NCBI RefSeq assembly: GCF_030272615.1
Contig: NC_081406.1
Coordinates: 243,097,218 to 243,161,217 of the forward strand
DNA: 64,000 nucleotides
From: Cryptomeria japonica
Taxonomy: Eukaryota; Streptophyta; Pinopsida; Cupressales; Cupressaceae
Reading direction: 5' to 3'
Position 1 is the stretch's first letter; every line of letters starts with the position of its first letter. Shown piece by piece: positions 24,829 through 36,385 of this stretch. The notes under the pieces are model-generated. The model had not been told where the DNA came from. It saw nothing but the letters and a program-made list of their open reading frames with translations, and ran no database searches. Both the position numbers and the translations under genes were made by a program.

Positions 24829-26308
24829 ATTTCATCAATATGTGCAATCAAGCATGTCTTTTCACTGTTATTCAAATGAAAGATATTACCTCTAGTCTAA
24901 TTACCGGTTGCAATTTCTAAACTAGTTCTATTTATTTGCAATTACCATTTTTGAATTGTAACTGAAATCCTTTCTCAACTAATTGACCAACACTCAAAAG
25001 ATTATGCTTTAAACCTTCAACATAGTAAACATTGTCAGTGTTATGCTTACCATTAAGAGATATTGTACCCTTACCTTTGATCAAACAATCTTTATCATCT
25101 CCAAATCTCACTAAGCCTCCATTGTATTCTTGAAAGTTCAATAATTTACCTTTATCTCCTATCATATGATGTGAGCATCCTGAATCAATGATCCACTCAT
25201 CCTTATCTTCAATTTTACCTGCCAAGGCTTGTTCTACTGGTTGAGTAGTAGGTGCCGATTGATCTTTTGTTATAGCAACAAAAATCCATCCATTGTCTAT
25301 CGGATCCTCATCAGAATCATCAATCACTCCTTCATCAGTAAGATAACAAGATTTGTCTTTATTCTTCTTAAATCTGTATCTCTAATATTCAGGGTTAGGC
25401 TTGTATGTTCTTCTAGCTTCTTCTCTTAGTCTAGCATGTCTATCAGGGCATCTTGAAGCCATATGACCAATCTTATTGCAGTTAAAACATTTAAAGGGTG
25501 CTTTACCTTCATACTTACTTCCAACTGGACCTTTAGGCATTTTCCTTGCAAATAGTGCTTCAAGTTCTTCAAGTTCTTCATTTTCTTTATGCTTTCCTCA
25601 AGTTCTCTTGCATAAAAGGCTTTCCAATGTGATTTGTCAAATGATGGTGTAGATGATGTTGATGCTTTAAAGGCTAAATCTGTCTTTATAGTAGCAATAG
25701 GACCAAATTCCTCAATTTTAATAGCTGAAAGTTTTCCAATCAATGTATTCCTAGTTACTGATGTATTAGGCATTGTTCTTGACTCATTTATAGCAGTATC
25801 CTTCATTTTATATGTCAGTGGCAATCCTCTTAAAACTTTTGAAACAATTTCATCCTCACTTAAGGTTCCTCCACAACATTTAATACCCAAAATAATTTCA
25901 TTCTCTTTCCATAAAAGCATAAATCCTTTCATCTTCTTCCATTTTCAGATGTTCATACCTGACCCGGAAGCTTTCAAGTTTTGCAATTTTGACTGTGGAA
26001 TCTCCATCATTCAGTGTTTCCAAATGATCCCAAATAGCTTTAGCAGTAGACCTATCTGATAATCCCATGATTTGTTGATATGTTAATGCGCTCAAAAGTG
26101 CTTCTCTTGCTTTGCAATCATTTTCCTCATCTTTTCCCAAGGTAGGTGGATTAGGATGACCAGAAGCCGGAGCAGTATAACCATTCTTTGTAACATCCTA
26201 GATGTCCTTTCCAATGCAATTTAGATGTGTCTCCATTCTGATCTTCCATATGCCATAGTTGGTTCCATCAAGTTTAGGACTGTCCTTCCTGAAATAGTTA
26301 GTAGACAT
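24829..26308 (-). pseudogene. Copia A gag-protease, broken
   Basis: Gag starts at the ATG read at 26308 (MSTNYFRKDSPKLDGTNYG), has a stop in KDI-stop near 26202, and continues through LSALTYQQIMGLSDRS and LETLNDGDSTVKIAK to a zinc knuckle of the CCHC type near 25475 (CFNCNKIGHMASRC). The protease part (25327-24932) has EWIIDSGCSHHMIGDK with the catalytic DSG intact, then YYVEGLKHNLLSVGQLVEKG. Frame breaks lie near 25930, 25570 and 24930. The 22-nt deletion against copia C falls near 24820, in the LWHKRLCHV segment. Gag packages the RNA, and the protease cuts the polyprotein. Confidence 0.88.
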
Positions 26309-26351
26309 TGGATCTCCTCAACTTGTTAAACTTCTGCAAAAAGAGTACTAG

Positions 26352-26365
26352 GCTCTAATACCAAT
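26352..26365 (-). other. Copia A primer binding site (initiator tRNA-Met)
   Basis: Directly inside the 5' LTR the - strand reads ATTGGTATTAGAGCC. The standard plant copia site complementary to initiator tRNA-Met is TGGTATCAGAGC, so there is one C-to-T change. Confidence 0.85.
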
Positions 26366-27434
26366 TGTTAGGTCCTAGAGACAACTAAGAGGGGGGGGGG
26401 GGGGGGCTGAATCAGTTGTCAAATGAATTTAAACCAAAAAAAACTTAATCAACTTTCTGCTTAATACCGTTGAAATAGTTTGTTATACAGGTGGACAGTT
26501 TTATCAGATAATTGCAATACCGGTAAAGATTAATGCATGAAACAAAAAGACAAAGTCATCCACAACACATAACACCAATATTTGTATGTGGAAACCCTGT
26601 AAGGGGAAAAATCGCAGTGGTAAACCTTACCCACAATCAAATGATACTACTGTAGATAGTAAGTGTATACAAATGCGGTCTGCACATGCAGAAAGGCCAA
26701 GCATCTAGAGCTCATTGCTCAAACACAAAATGGGAGTCACACTGACTACAATTGGATGGTTAAATCCAATAAGAATGTACTGCTCAAAATAGCATCTTCA
26801 TATGCTATATTCAGTACTGGTGTAGTTTTGATATGATTTCAAAAAAACCTAGCTTCACCTTCGAATGATGTCTGTGTGTATAACTTTGCTTATTCTTGCA
26901 TATACCTTTACACAATTCTTTTTTGCATTCCACACTTGATCTTACAAATAAGATCTTACATTTATACCATACCCTAAAACCAATTTTAGTAGGTCGGCTC
27001 TAAAGGATAATACAATAAAATTAATTTACAAATCAATTAATACCCGATGCAATAACCGATTCATCCTGTCAGTTTAATGCATTTACAACAATAATAACTC
27101 ATCTTCATAGCGTGCCATGCTGATCTGGAAAAGATAAACCTGCCGGTGTAACCTGGACCTATTTGTCGGTAACAACAAATATGTAAATACGAATATACCA
27201 ATTAACAAAACCTTCAAGACAAAGTGTCCAAATGATGTCTTCAACATAACCATGTGATTTCCATATCATTCCAAGTGCCAGTGATCATTATATCATGCCG
27301 GTGTACCAGATATCGGTGACTGTTCATAAGTAATTTGCTTGCTGGTGAATGTTGCTGATTCTCCAAAGTGCCAGAGTTGATAAGTGTTTAGTAGGTGTTG
27401 AAATCAATGACAAAACCATACCAAAATACCAACA
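26366..27434 (-). repeat. Copia A 5' LTR
   Basis: Runs from TGTTAGGTCC at 26366 to ACCAACA at 27434 on the + strand (1,069 bp). It contains a G-run of about 16 at 26392-26407. The partner LTR has only 8 or 9 G at this place. Confidence 0.93.
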
Positions 27435-27536
27435 CCCTCCACTTGCATTCTCCTACATTTTCCATTAGCATGCTAATATTCTTCTAGAACCCCTTCTAAC
27501 TCCTCATTAATTAACCTAATTCCTCTAATCATGTCA

Positions 27537-28677
27537 CTATTGGCCATATGATGGAATTGATTATGTGTTGCATTGATGTTTTGTCATTGATGTCAACACT
27601 AGCTGTTATGGTTGTTTACCGGCCTCCGGTAGAAGGATTGGATTGGGAATATTATCAGTTGATTATCACTAGTATGATCTGGATGATGGAATAAGTTTGT
27701 ATAGATGTTTCATATGCTTTTGAAGTATGTTTTAGTCAGTTGGTATTGACTTGATGATCAGATGCTATCTCATGTTCTAGTAAGCCCGCTTTATTGGTCC
27801 AGCAAGGGTTTCACCGACAGAGCTTTATTGAATATATTTGATGTAATGCATAAGTGGTGTTGGTGTAGCTTGCAAAAGGGATTCAAGATGCTGATGGTGA
27901 TTGTGTTTGTGCCTCGACTGATTGGTGTCATTGCTTTGGTGTGTGTGGATCTAATTTAGGTTCGGTGCTATCTAGGTTATGGACCAATTTTCATGTAACA
28001 TGTTGGTGGATCCTTAGATGTGCTTTTGTGATGTTTTATTGATTGGATGATGTTTGTTTGGCCTTAGGCTGACATGTGTTATGATTTTATTTCAAGATTA
28101 TGTAATGGATCTATTGAATTCTCATTTGGGTGGCTGACCTAATTGGTTAGGTCTTGGGTTGGTGTAAATATATGTAAGATCTCATTGTAGATCATGGCAA
28201 GGAGCGAATAATGTAATAATCATTTGTGTAGAGGATTTGGTCGATCATAGGTGATTGAGTTGGGTTTATGTAAGAGGGTTTAGACCTCTGGTATTGAGCT
28301 TAACTGGAACTGTAATCTGGCATGTTTGATGCTATCACCGAAAGTTCTTCTTTGTGGATTGTTGTCCAAATATTTGAGGTGGTTGGCATATTTGTAGTCA
28401 GTGAGATTGCATTGTGATGAGCAGTGCGCTCTAGGAAATGTGCCTTCCTGCATGTGTAGGCCCCTATTGTATTGTAATGTGCCTTCCTGCATGGGTTTTC
28501 CACATACAACTCATGGTGTTATGTGTAATGGTTGCATGGTATTGATTCTCTAGTTTTCATTTATGCTTTAATGCTTAATCAGTTATTCCGGTATAAGGTT
28601 TTAAGTGCTTTAATTCACATAATATGTTAACAACTGATTTACTCCCCCCTCTTAGTTGTTCACCAGTTATCCTAACA
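27537..28677 (+). repeat. Copia C 5' LTR
   Basis: 1,141 bp, ending CCAGTTATCCTAACA. A C-tract near 28643-28648 lies in the loop of the hairpin near the LTR end. Confidence 0.93.
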
Positions 28678-28694
28678 ATTAGTATCAGAGCTGG
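28678..28694 (+). other. Copia C primer binding site (initiator tRNA-Met)
   Basis: ATTAGTATCAGAGCTGG follows the 5' LTR directly. It matches the tRNA-Met-type site TGGTATCAGAGC with one change (G to A at the second base). Confidence 0.88.
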
Positions 28695-28734
28695 TTCTCT
28701 TTTTGCAGAAGCTTAATTGCTTGAGGAAGATCCT

Positions 28735-29722
28735 ATGGCAACTAATAGTTCAACTACTATTTTTCAGAAGGACAACCCTAGGCTTGATGGAACAATCTAT
28801 GGAGTATGGAATATTCAGATGGAGACTCATTTAAGATGCATTGGAAAGGAAATTTGGGAAATAACTCAAAAAAGTTACACTCCTCATGATGCGACATCTG
28901 GCATTCCTGCACCAACAAACTTATATAAGAACATTGAGAATGAAAGTAGAGCTAGAGAAGCCCTCTTGAGTGCCTTATTAGATCAACAAATCATGGGACT
29001 ATCAGATAAATTATCGACGAAAGATATATGGGACAAGTTGGAGACTCTAAATGAAGGTGATCCTACTGTTAAAATTGCAAAAATTGAATGTTACCAGGTA
29101 AGATATGAAAGCTTGAAGATGGAAGAAGATGAGAGAATTTATGCATTCATAGAAAGGGAAATGAAATTGTATTAGGAATTCAGTGTTTTGGTGGATATCT
29201 GAGCAAGGAAGAGATTGTTTCAAAAGTATTAAGGGCTTTGCCACTGACATATAAGATGAAGTAACTTCAATTAATGAGCTAAGAACCATGCCTAATTCTT
29301 CAGTCAATAGAGATACTCTTGTTGGGAAGATATCTGCATTTGACCTTGAAGAATTTGGTCCTCCTAGAGCTACAAAGATTGATATTGCATTTAAGGCATC
29401 TACATCATCAACCGGCAAGCAAGATTGGAAAGTATTGTATGCAAAGGAATTGGAAGAGATTAGGAAAGAAGATGAAGATCTTGAGCAACTTGAAGCCCTA
29501 TTTTCTAGACAGATACCTAGAGGTCTGACAGGAAGTAAGTATGAAGGAAAAGCTCCTTTCAAATGTTTTGCATGTAATAAGATAGGTCACTTTACATCTA
29601 GATGTCTTGAAAGGAATTCAAATTTGGAAGAAAGAGCAAGAAGATCTTTTAAGCCTAACCTTGAATATCAGATCAGGAATAAGTACAGAAGAAACAAAAA
29701 AAAAATGCTACTATGCTGGTGA
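28735..29722 (+). pseudogene. Copia C gag
   Basis: Starts at ATG 28735 (MATNSSTTIFQKDNPRLDG) and shows the family stretches METHLRCIGKEIWEIT, LSALLDQQIMGLS and LETLNEGDPTVKIAK. A frame break near 29160 and stops around 29260 separate it from the second half, which reads from 29288 (DTLVGKISAFDLEEFGPP) to an intact zinc knuckle CFACNKIGHFTSRC near 29565-29607. Gag and protease then switch frame at a run of ten A (29696-29705), absent from copia D at this place, so the run is probably a mutation rather than programmed slippage. Confidence 0.9.
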
Positions 29723-31220
29723 GGAAGGAGTAACTTATGACTCAGAAGAAGAACCAACGAGAGATTCAGCTAGTGGATTCGGCAATGGAAAAGACTGGGT
29801 ATTTTATGCTATGAAGGAAGATGATTTAGAACCAGTTATCATAAATGAGGAAAAGGCCCTTGCAGCAAAAGTTGAAGACAAAGATGAATGGGTAATAGAC
29901 AGTGGATGTTCTCATCACATGATAGGTGACAAAATAAAGTTTCTAACCCTGCAAGAATTTGATGGTGGTCAAGTCAGATTTGGTAATAACAAAGCATGCA
30001 TGATAAAAGGAAGAGGAACCATTTCATTAGACGGTAAGCACAACATTGATAATGTCTATTATGTTCAAGGTTTGAAGCATAATATTTTTAGTGTAGGACA
30101 ATTGGTAGACAGAGGAATTCAATTACAATTCAAGGATGGAAAGTGCAAAACCATTAGCAAATCTGGATTGGAGATTGCAACCGGTACACAGACAAAAGGT
30201 AACATATTTCATTTGAACTCTGGTGAAAAGATATGTTTGATTGCACATATTGATGAAAGTTGGCTATGGCATAAGAGGTTGTGTCATGTAAATTTTGATT
30301 GCATTGTAAAGATCAATTCAACTAAGGCAGTTAGAGATTTACCTAAGATTTTGAATGCTCATAATCCGGTATGTAAGGAATTTCAGAGGGGTAAGCAAAT
30401 CAAAACTTCTTTTAAGAGCACACCTGATAAATCTAATGATGTTCTTGATTTGATTTATACTGACTTATGTGGTCCTGCTAATACAAGAAGCTTTCAAGGA
30501 GATAGATATTTTATGTTAATCATTGATGACTACTCTAGAATGTTGTGGGTTGCTTTTCTAAGGGAGAAACCTGAAGCCCTTTTGAAATCCAAGATCTTTA
30601 AAGCTATGGTTGAGATAGAGACAGGGATGAAAATCAAGTGTCTAAGATTAGATCAAGGTGGTGAATTCACATCCGGTGAATTCAACAATTATTGTGAGAA
30701 AAATGGCATTAGGAGACAGTTATCTGCACCCCAAACACCTCAATAGAATGACATTGTGGAAAGAAAGAACATAACCATTTTGGATGCAGCCATAAGCATG
30801 ACGATGGAAGGTAATTTGCCTCATATCTACTAAAGAGAAGCAATAAGTATAATGGTTTATATATTCAACATAGTTCATATCAAAGGAGATACTGGTAAAA
30901 CACCTTATGAATTATGGTTTGGTCATTCTCCTACTCTTAAGTATTTCATAATCTTTGGAAGTAAGTGTTATATCAAAAGAGACGATTCCATTGGAAAGTT
31001 TGACCCTAGTTGTGATGAAGGAATATTTCTGGGTTATTCAACTAAAATCAAAGCATACAGATGTTATAATAAAAGATTGTAGAGAATTGTGGAGAGAACT
31101 AATGTGAAAGTAGATGAGCAGTACAAAGACCAAGCTAAATCTTATGACAATGAATCGATAGTGGAAATGATCATAATTGATTCGGTAGTGCTTGTATCAG
31201 AACATAACACTGAACTAGTT
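29706..31220 (+). pseudogene. Copia C protease and integrase
   Basis: The frame with KCYYAGEEGVTYDSEEE leads into protease EWVIDSGCSHHMIGDK (DSG intact, about 29887-29930), then YYVQGLKHNIFSVGQL. The integrase zinc finger has LWHKRLCHVNFD for the two His, but the second Cys is lost (VCKEFQ instead of VCKECQ). In the core, TDLCGP, LRLDQGGEF and VERKN keep all three catalytic acids. Stops occur in PQTPQ-stop (30744), at IY-stop (30830) and after YNKRL (31080). The reading ends at TELV where the unknown 1.25-kb insert begins. Confidence 0.9.
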
Positions 31221-32475
31221 GTTTGCTTCACCAATTGGAACAATAACTATAGCTAAAGTCTCAACCCAAAGTTTGGACATTCACCGTGCGAAGTTATTAT
31301 CTCCATAACTGAAGTTCATGTGTTTATCAACCCAGGGACGTATTACTTGAAATGGGTCTGCACTATATATGCACTAAGTTCCTGCAATAGCTATTATGCA
31401 TTACTGTAGCAACTAAACTTATTTGAAATAAGTAGGCAAGAATTGAAGAACTAAATGGCTACAAGAAAACTCTGCATTAACATAAAACCAAATTAAAGAA
31501 CTGTTAACTAAGTCCAAAGCTGACAAACAGGAATTACTCTGTCTTCTTTGGCTGCAGGAACAGTCACGGGATCTATTTCCAGTGGTTGCAGGAACAATCA
31601 ATTGCCAAAATGACTATTGAAGCAGAAATGGAAACTAAGTTAACAAATGCACAGGAATACTCACCAAGTGGGCCCCCTTGGATGAGTGTATCCAGGCTTC
31701 TAAAGATAACTCTAAATACTTCGAATAATATCACTTTATTCATTGTCTTTCAAAGGTCGATACAACATACAAAATGAAAGAAAGCTAAAAATACCCTGCA
31801 ACTTTATTTCTAAATATTTTGTCTCTCTTCGCCTTATATTTTTCTAACCTCAGAGAAGAGGCGCATACTCTTATTTAAAATAAAACTATAACAACTCCCT
31901 ACAATCTAGGTCACGTCAATGAAACAAGGCAAAGAATATTTATGAAAGAGAACAAACGGAGTTAAGCCACTGAAAGTGTGGATCTCTTCTAAACTGCAAC
32001 CAAGAATATAGCATGGTGGTATTACAAGATTTAATGTTTATTGAAGACATACATAAATGAGTCTTGCGTGCCCTGCTATACCTTTTCCGCTCCTTACACC
32101 CATTATTCTCTTTGTTGTTTTGAATTTTTAACTACCCCTTGAATAACTCTAACTGGCTTCATGACGTGACACAAAAACTGCCACTGCAACATATTATTTA
32201 TTCCCGCAATTAAAAAGATAGAACATACAAGCATACACATATATCTATTTTAATTAATTAAAGCACTTATACATTTTACACATGATATCACCTATGATAA
32301 TTCGCATGGCAACAAGAATAATTGGTCAAGACAAAACAAGATTTAATGAGTTCAGTTAACATCTAGAATGCATATAGTCAAACTCTAATACATAATTACC
32401 ATCTCATTATATGAATTAAAACATGGTAAAACTTATGAGTTTTAAGAATAAAAGGAGCTAATATCTCAACTCATC
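31221..32475. mobile_element. Unidentified 1,255-bp insert in copia C pol
   Basis: Copia reading stops at 31220 and resumes at 32483. Both breakpoints carry the same 7 bp, ACTAGTT (31214-31220 and 32476-32482), as expected of a target-site duplication. The insert starts GTTTGCTTCACCAATTGG and ends ATATCTCAACTCATC. I see no inverted termini, no TG...CA ends, no poly(A) or poly(T) end and no convincing ORF. A short internal repeat, GGTTGCAGGAACA-like, occurs twice near 31550-31595. It could be a non-autonomous DNA transposon with decayed ends, a retroposed fragment or filler DNA. Confidence 0.65.
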
Positions 32476-32482
32476 ACTAGTT

Positions 32483-34199
32483 ACCTCGACATCATCAAAA
32501 AACTCAACTGTAACTGAAGAGAAACACATAGAACCTAAAAATCAGAAAACATGAAGGTATGTAAGGCTAAATCATTCTGAAAATAGATCATTGGAGACAA
32601 AAACAAGGGAGTTATGACAAGGAGAAGATTGGAAAATCAATAGGTATGTTGCATTTCTCAGATTGAACTGACATTAGTAATTGAATCTTGTAAAGATGAA
32701 TGTTGGATGAAAGCCATGGAAGATGAATTAGATCAAATAGAAAAGAACAATACTTGGAATTTAGTTCCCCAACCTAAAAATAAGAATGTTATTGGAACTA
32801 AATAGGTTTTTAATAACAAACTGAATGAGGATGGACAAGTTGTAAGAAACAAGGCTAGATTGGTCTGCAAAGGATATTCTCAGAAGGAAGGAATTGATTA
32901 TGGTGAAACTTTTGCACCAGTAGCTAGAATTGAAGTTGTTAGACTATTTCTTGCTTATGCAGCCTATAAGAGCTACAAAGTCTATCAAATGGATGTTAAG
33001 TGTGCATTTCCGAATGGAGAAATTGAAGAGGAATTCTTTATTGAGCAACCTGATGGATTTTTACTGATAGATGACAAAAATATGGTTTGCAGATAAGGAA
33101 AGCCCTATATGGATTAAAATAGGCTCCTAGAGCTTGGTATGCAAGGTTGGATAAGTATCTTTTGAAGTTTGATTTTATAAAAGGTAATGTTGACAGTAAC
33201 CTATATTATAAGATCACTAATGATGATATTCTGATTATTGAAGTATTTGTTGATGATATCATTTTTGGAGGTGAAGAAAAATCATACATGGAATTCTCTG
33301 ATAATATGCAAAGTGAATTTGAAATGTCTATGATTGGAGAAATAAGATTTTTTCTAGGTTTCCAGATTACTTAGATTGACAAAGGAATTTTTATCTGTCA
33401 AACTAAGTATCTAAGGGAATTGTTGAGGAAATTTGGTATGGAAAATTCTAAACTGGTTAGTGCTCCCATGATTACAAGTTAAAAATTGTCAATTAAGGAT
33501 GTATCCCCTTCAGTAAATTCTACAAGATATAAATCCATGATTGGAGGTTTGCTTTATTTAACTCAGACCAGACCGAATATAATGAATGCAGTTAGTATTG
33601 TATCAAGATTTCAAAGCAATCCAAGAGAAAATCATGAAAGTGCAATAAAAAGGATATTCTGGTATTTGCAAGGAACGACTAAATATGGTTTTTTGTACCC
33701 TAAAGATGATGACTTTACTTTATGTGCATATATAGATGCAAATTGGGCAGGTGATGTTGATGACTAGAAGAGCACATCCAGTGGAGCATTCTTCCTTAGG
33801 AAGAAGTTGGTTTCATGGATCAGCAAGAAGCAGTCATGCATTTCTTTATCTACTCCTGAAGCTGAATATGTTGCAGCCGCAATCAATTGTACTCAAGTTC
33901 TATGGATGAAGCAAATGCTGAAGGATATACAAGTGATTTGTAATGATCTAGTTGTTATCCATTGTGATAACTCCGAAGCTATTGACATATCAAAGAATCT
34001 GGTATTTCACTCCAAGACTACATACATATCAATCAAGTATAACTTTTTGAAGGAAAAGGTGGAAGCAAAAGAAGTCAAATTGGTTTATGTGAACACTAAA
34101 GAACAAATAGCATACATCTTCACTAAACCTTTATCCTGGGAATTATTTGAGTATTTGAGAGACAGATTGGGGGTTTCTACCCCTTTGGTAGAGACTTAA
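32483..34199 (+). pseudogene. Copia C reverse transcriptase and RNase H
   Basis: Resumes with STVTEE and YVRLNHSE (known in the same place in copia A), then RT from [19 protein letters not shown], where a Trp codon has become TAG (32803). [20 protein letters not shown] and FVDDIIFGG (catalytic motif) follow. A frame break near 33095 and TAG in GLK-stop (33120) interrupt the RT. RNase H shows AYIDANWAGD, STPEAEYVAAAINC and HCDNSEAIDISKN and ends with FTKPL and a C-terminus GVSTPLVET at 34199. RNase H keeps its acidic residues, but two in-frame stops precede it. Confidence 0.9.
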
Positions 34200-34571
34200 A
34201 TGATGCAGATGTGCATCAGTCCGGTAGGCATTATCTGAGCTATCTTTTGCTTCGGATTGGTGAACTATTGCTACTACTTAGGGAAAGTAGTTAGCCTTGA
34301 GATTTAGAGTTTTTTTATTTTGTTTGATTCTTTGGCATCATTGTCAAAGGGGGAGGAATATATGTGAAAAACCATTGCTATTTATTTTTTAGATTCATTA
34401 CACTCCTTAGTGGGAGTTTGGTGGTATTTGGTCTTTTGTTTCAGATTTGGTTTAGAGCTTCATTTCTATATCATTCTATGGGAGATTGTTGGCAGTCTTC
34501 CATTGGGGGAGACTTGTTTGGCACTTCTTGGCACTTGGATGTTTTTCACATCTAGTGTTGCCATCAATGCC
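34200..34571 (+). other. Copia C 3' untranslated region
   Basis: Lies between the pol stop and the polypurine tract. It contains TTGTCAAAGGGGGAGG near 34342, a second purine-rich copy of the polypurine tract. No ORF of an envelope type is present. Confidence 0.6.
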
Positions 34572-34583
34572 AAAGGGGGAGAT
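34572..34583 (+). other. Copia C polypurine tract
   Basis: AAAGGGGGAGAT stands directly before the 3' LTR start TGTTGTCC. It is identical to the tract of copia A. Confidence 0.88.
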
Positions 34584-35000
34584 TGTTGTCCATATGATGG
34601 AATTGATTATGTGTTGCATTGATGTCAACACAAGCTGTTATGGTTGTTTACCGACTTCTAGTAGAAGGATTGGATTGGGAAGATTATCAGTTGATTGTCA
34701 CCGGTATGATCTGGATGATGGAATAAGTTTGTATGGATGGTTCATATGTTTTTGAAGTATGTTTTAGTCAATTGGTATTGACTTGATGATCGAATGCTAT
34801 CTCATGTTCTAGTAACCCTACTTTATTGGTTTGGTAAGGGTTTCACCGATAGAGCTTTATTGAATATCTTTGATGTAATTCATAAGTGGTGTTGGTGCAA
34901 CTTCTAGAAGGGATTCATGATGCTGATGGTGATTGTGTTTGTGCCTCGACTGATTGGTGTCATTGCTTTGGCATGTGTGCATCTAATTTAGGTTTGATGT

Positions 35001-36385
35001 TGTAGTCACACAAATCTGTCTAGCTTAATTAAATAAATAAATGCTATTTATGTGATTAAAAATCCACTAGCCATCAATTAATTAAATTAATATTTAATTA
35101 ATTCATCCCAAAACATTCTTCTATTAATTAAATAAATTATTCAATTTATTTTAATTAATTCATTAAATCAAATTCCAATCAATTAAATAAATAAAATCTA
35201 TTTATTTAATTAAATCCCCCTATTCCTCTTTTAAATAAATTAAATAAAAACATTTATTTAAATCATTATCCCCCCCCACTTGTATTTTCCTACAAATGCA
35301 ACTTGCACACATTTATTGAAATAAACTAATTTTATTTTAATAAAAATCATATTTTCCCTCACCCACCAAATCCAATTGCAAAATCTAATCCCCTTCTAGA
35401 TTCTTCTAACCCTTTCCTAATTAGCCTAATCCATCCCCTAATTATTGTCACATTCCTAAGCAAAATGGAGTCACTTCTCAAAGACTTCAAAAGTCTTTGA
35501 AAAGCATTTAATGCTTTGTGTGTTCAAAAAATTAACCCCCAAAGTCTTCAAAAACCACTAATGGCTCTTACATGACCATTTATGGCTCTTACATAACCAT
35601 TTATGGTTATTTCAAACTTGTCCCCCCAAGCATTTATTGCTTTGACCATATTTATCCCTCTTGCCTTTGCACAAGAATTTATCCATTGGATAAAAGCTTT
35701 ATTCTTTGAATAAAGAGTTTATTCATTCAATTAACCTTGACTTTAACTCCCAAAGTCATGTCAAGCATTTAATGCTCCTTATCTCTCCTCTCAAGCCTCC
35801 TCATGGTGACACTTGTCAACATGGGATTGGGTTGAAAGTCCTCACATGGATTGAATACCATTCAATCCTGACCCTTGTTGAGATTACTCAATCTCAACCA
35901 TCCATTGCTCCATTTTTCCTATAAATAGAGCCCATTTCTTCATAATCCAGATCCTGAAAACTTGTATGCATTTAACCTATAGGCATTTTAGAGAGCATTT
36001 AGCATAGCAAACTAATATCTTTGTTATTTTAGTTAAAATCAATCATTTTAATAGCATCTAGTATTTTGTTTTTCATTTCCCATTTGAAGCAAAATACTCA
36101 AATCTCAATCCTCCATAAGCATCCATAGTGCAAAAAGTTGCTGAGAGCTACACTATTTTGGAACTTGGAGAGGAGAGGAACAAAGGAGAAGAAGCTAAGA
36201 GCATGTTAGGAGGTATTTGGAGATGCCTCATCATATTTGCTTCTTTAGTTAAATATGCTTTTATGTTTTTAGTATCTCTTTTGATATGCCTGTTTAGATT
36301 AGTTTTTGATTGATTAACACTAACGGTTTCTTGTGTGTGTGTGTTATTTATCTCAGACTAACCTTGTCCGTTTTGCAGAGCATCA
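35001..36385 (+). mobile_element. Solo LTR, 1.4-kb family, copy 2
   Basis: Begins TGTAGTCACACAAATC and ends GCAGAGCATCA. It is flanked by GATGT (34996-35000) and GATGC (36386-36390), a TSD with one mismatch. Length is 1,385 bp. It interrupts the copia C 3' LTR: the uninterrupted 5' LTR reads GGTGCTATCTAGG at this place. It is homologous along its whole length to 14011-15434. It is the innermost, hence youngest, layer of the stack. Confidence 0.93.
35920..35927 (+). promoter_or_regulatory. LTR TATA box, solo LTR copy 2
   Basis: TATAAATA followed by GAGCCC, at the same place as in copy 1. Confidence 0.6.

Larger units (their letters stand above)
20771..27434 (-). mobile_element. Ty1/copia element A (possibly SIRE/Maximus-like)
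   Basis: This is a complete copia element on the - strand inside the Tat 5' LTR, with perfect TSD CCCTC at 20766-20770 and 27435-27439. LTRs are 26366-27434 (5') and 20771-21830 (3'). Internal order on the - strand is primer binding site, gag, protease, integrase, RT, RNase H, polypurine tract. The domain order integrase before RT proves copia. The protease region (DSGCSHHM-GDK) and GLKHNLLSVGQL style suggest the SIRE/Maximus group, which I hold only tentatively. No envelope-like ORF follows RNase H. Its LTR differs from that of C and D although their proteins are close, so it is a separate subfamily. Confidence 0.95.

Noticed and set aside
28678-28694. tRNA-like sequence near LTR ends
   Set aside because: The short matches to tRNA-Met are primer binding sites. 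No cloverleaf or full tRNA gene is present.
29696-29705. Programmed frameshift at the A-run between gag and protease of copia C
   Set aside because: Copia D has gag and protease in one frame without the run, so the A-run is more likely a mutation.
34200-34571. Envelope-like ORF after pol in the copia elements
   Set aside because: SIRE-type elements can carry one, but the stretch between RNase H and the polypurine tract is only about 370 bp and non-coding in A, C and D.
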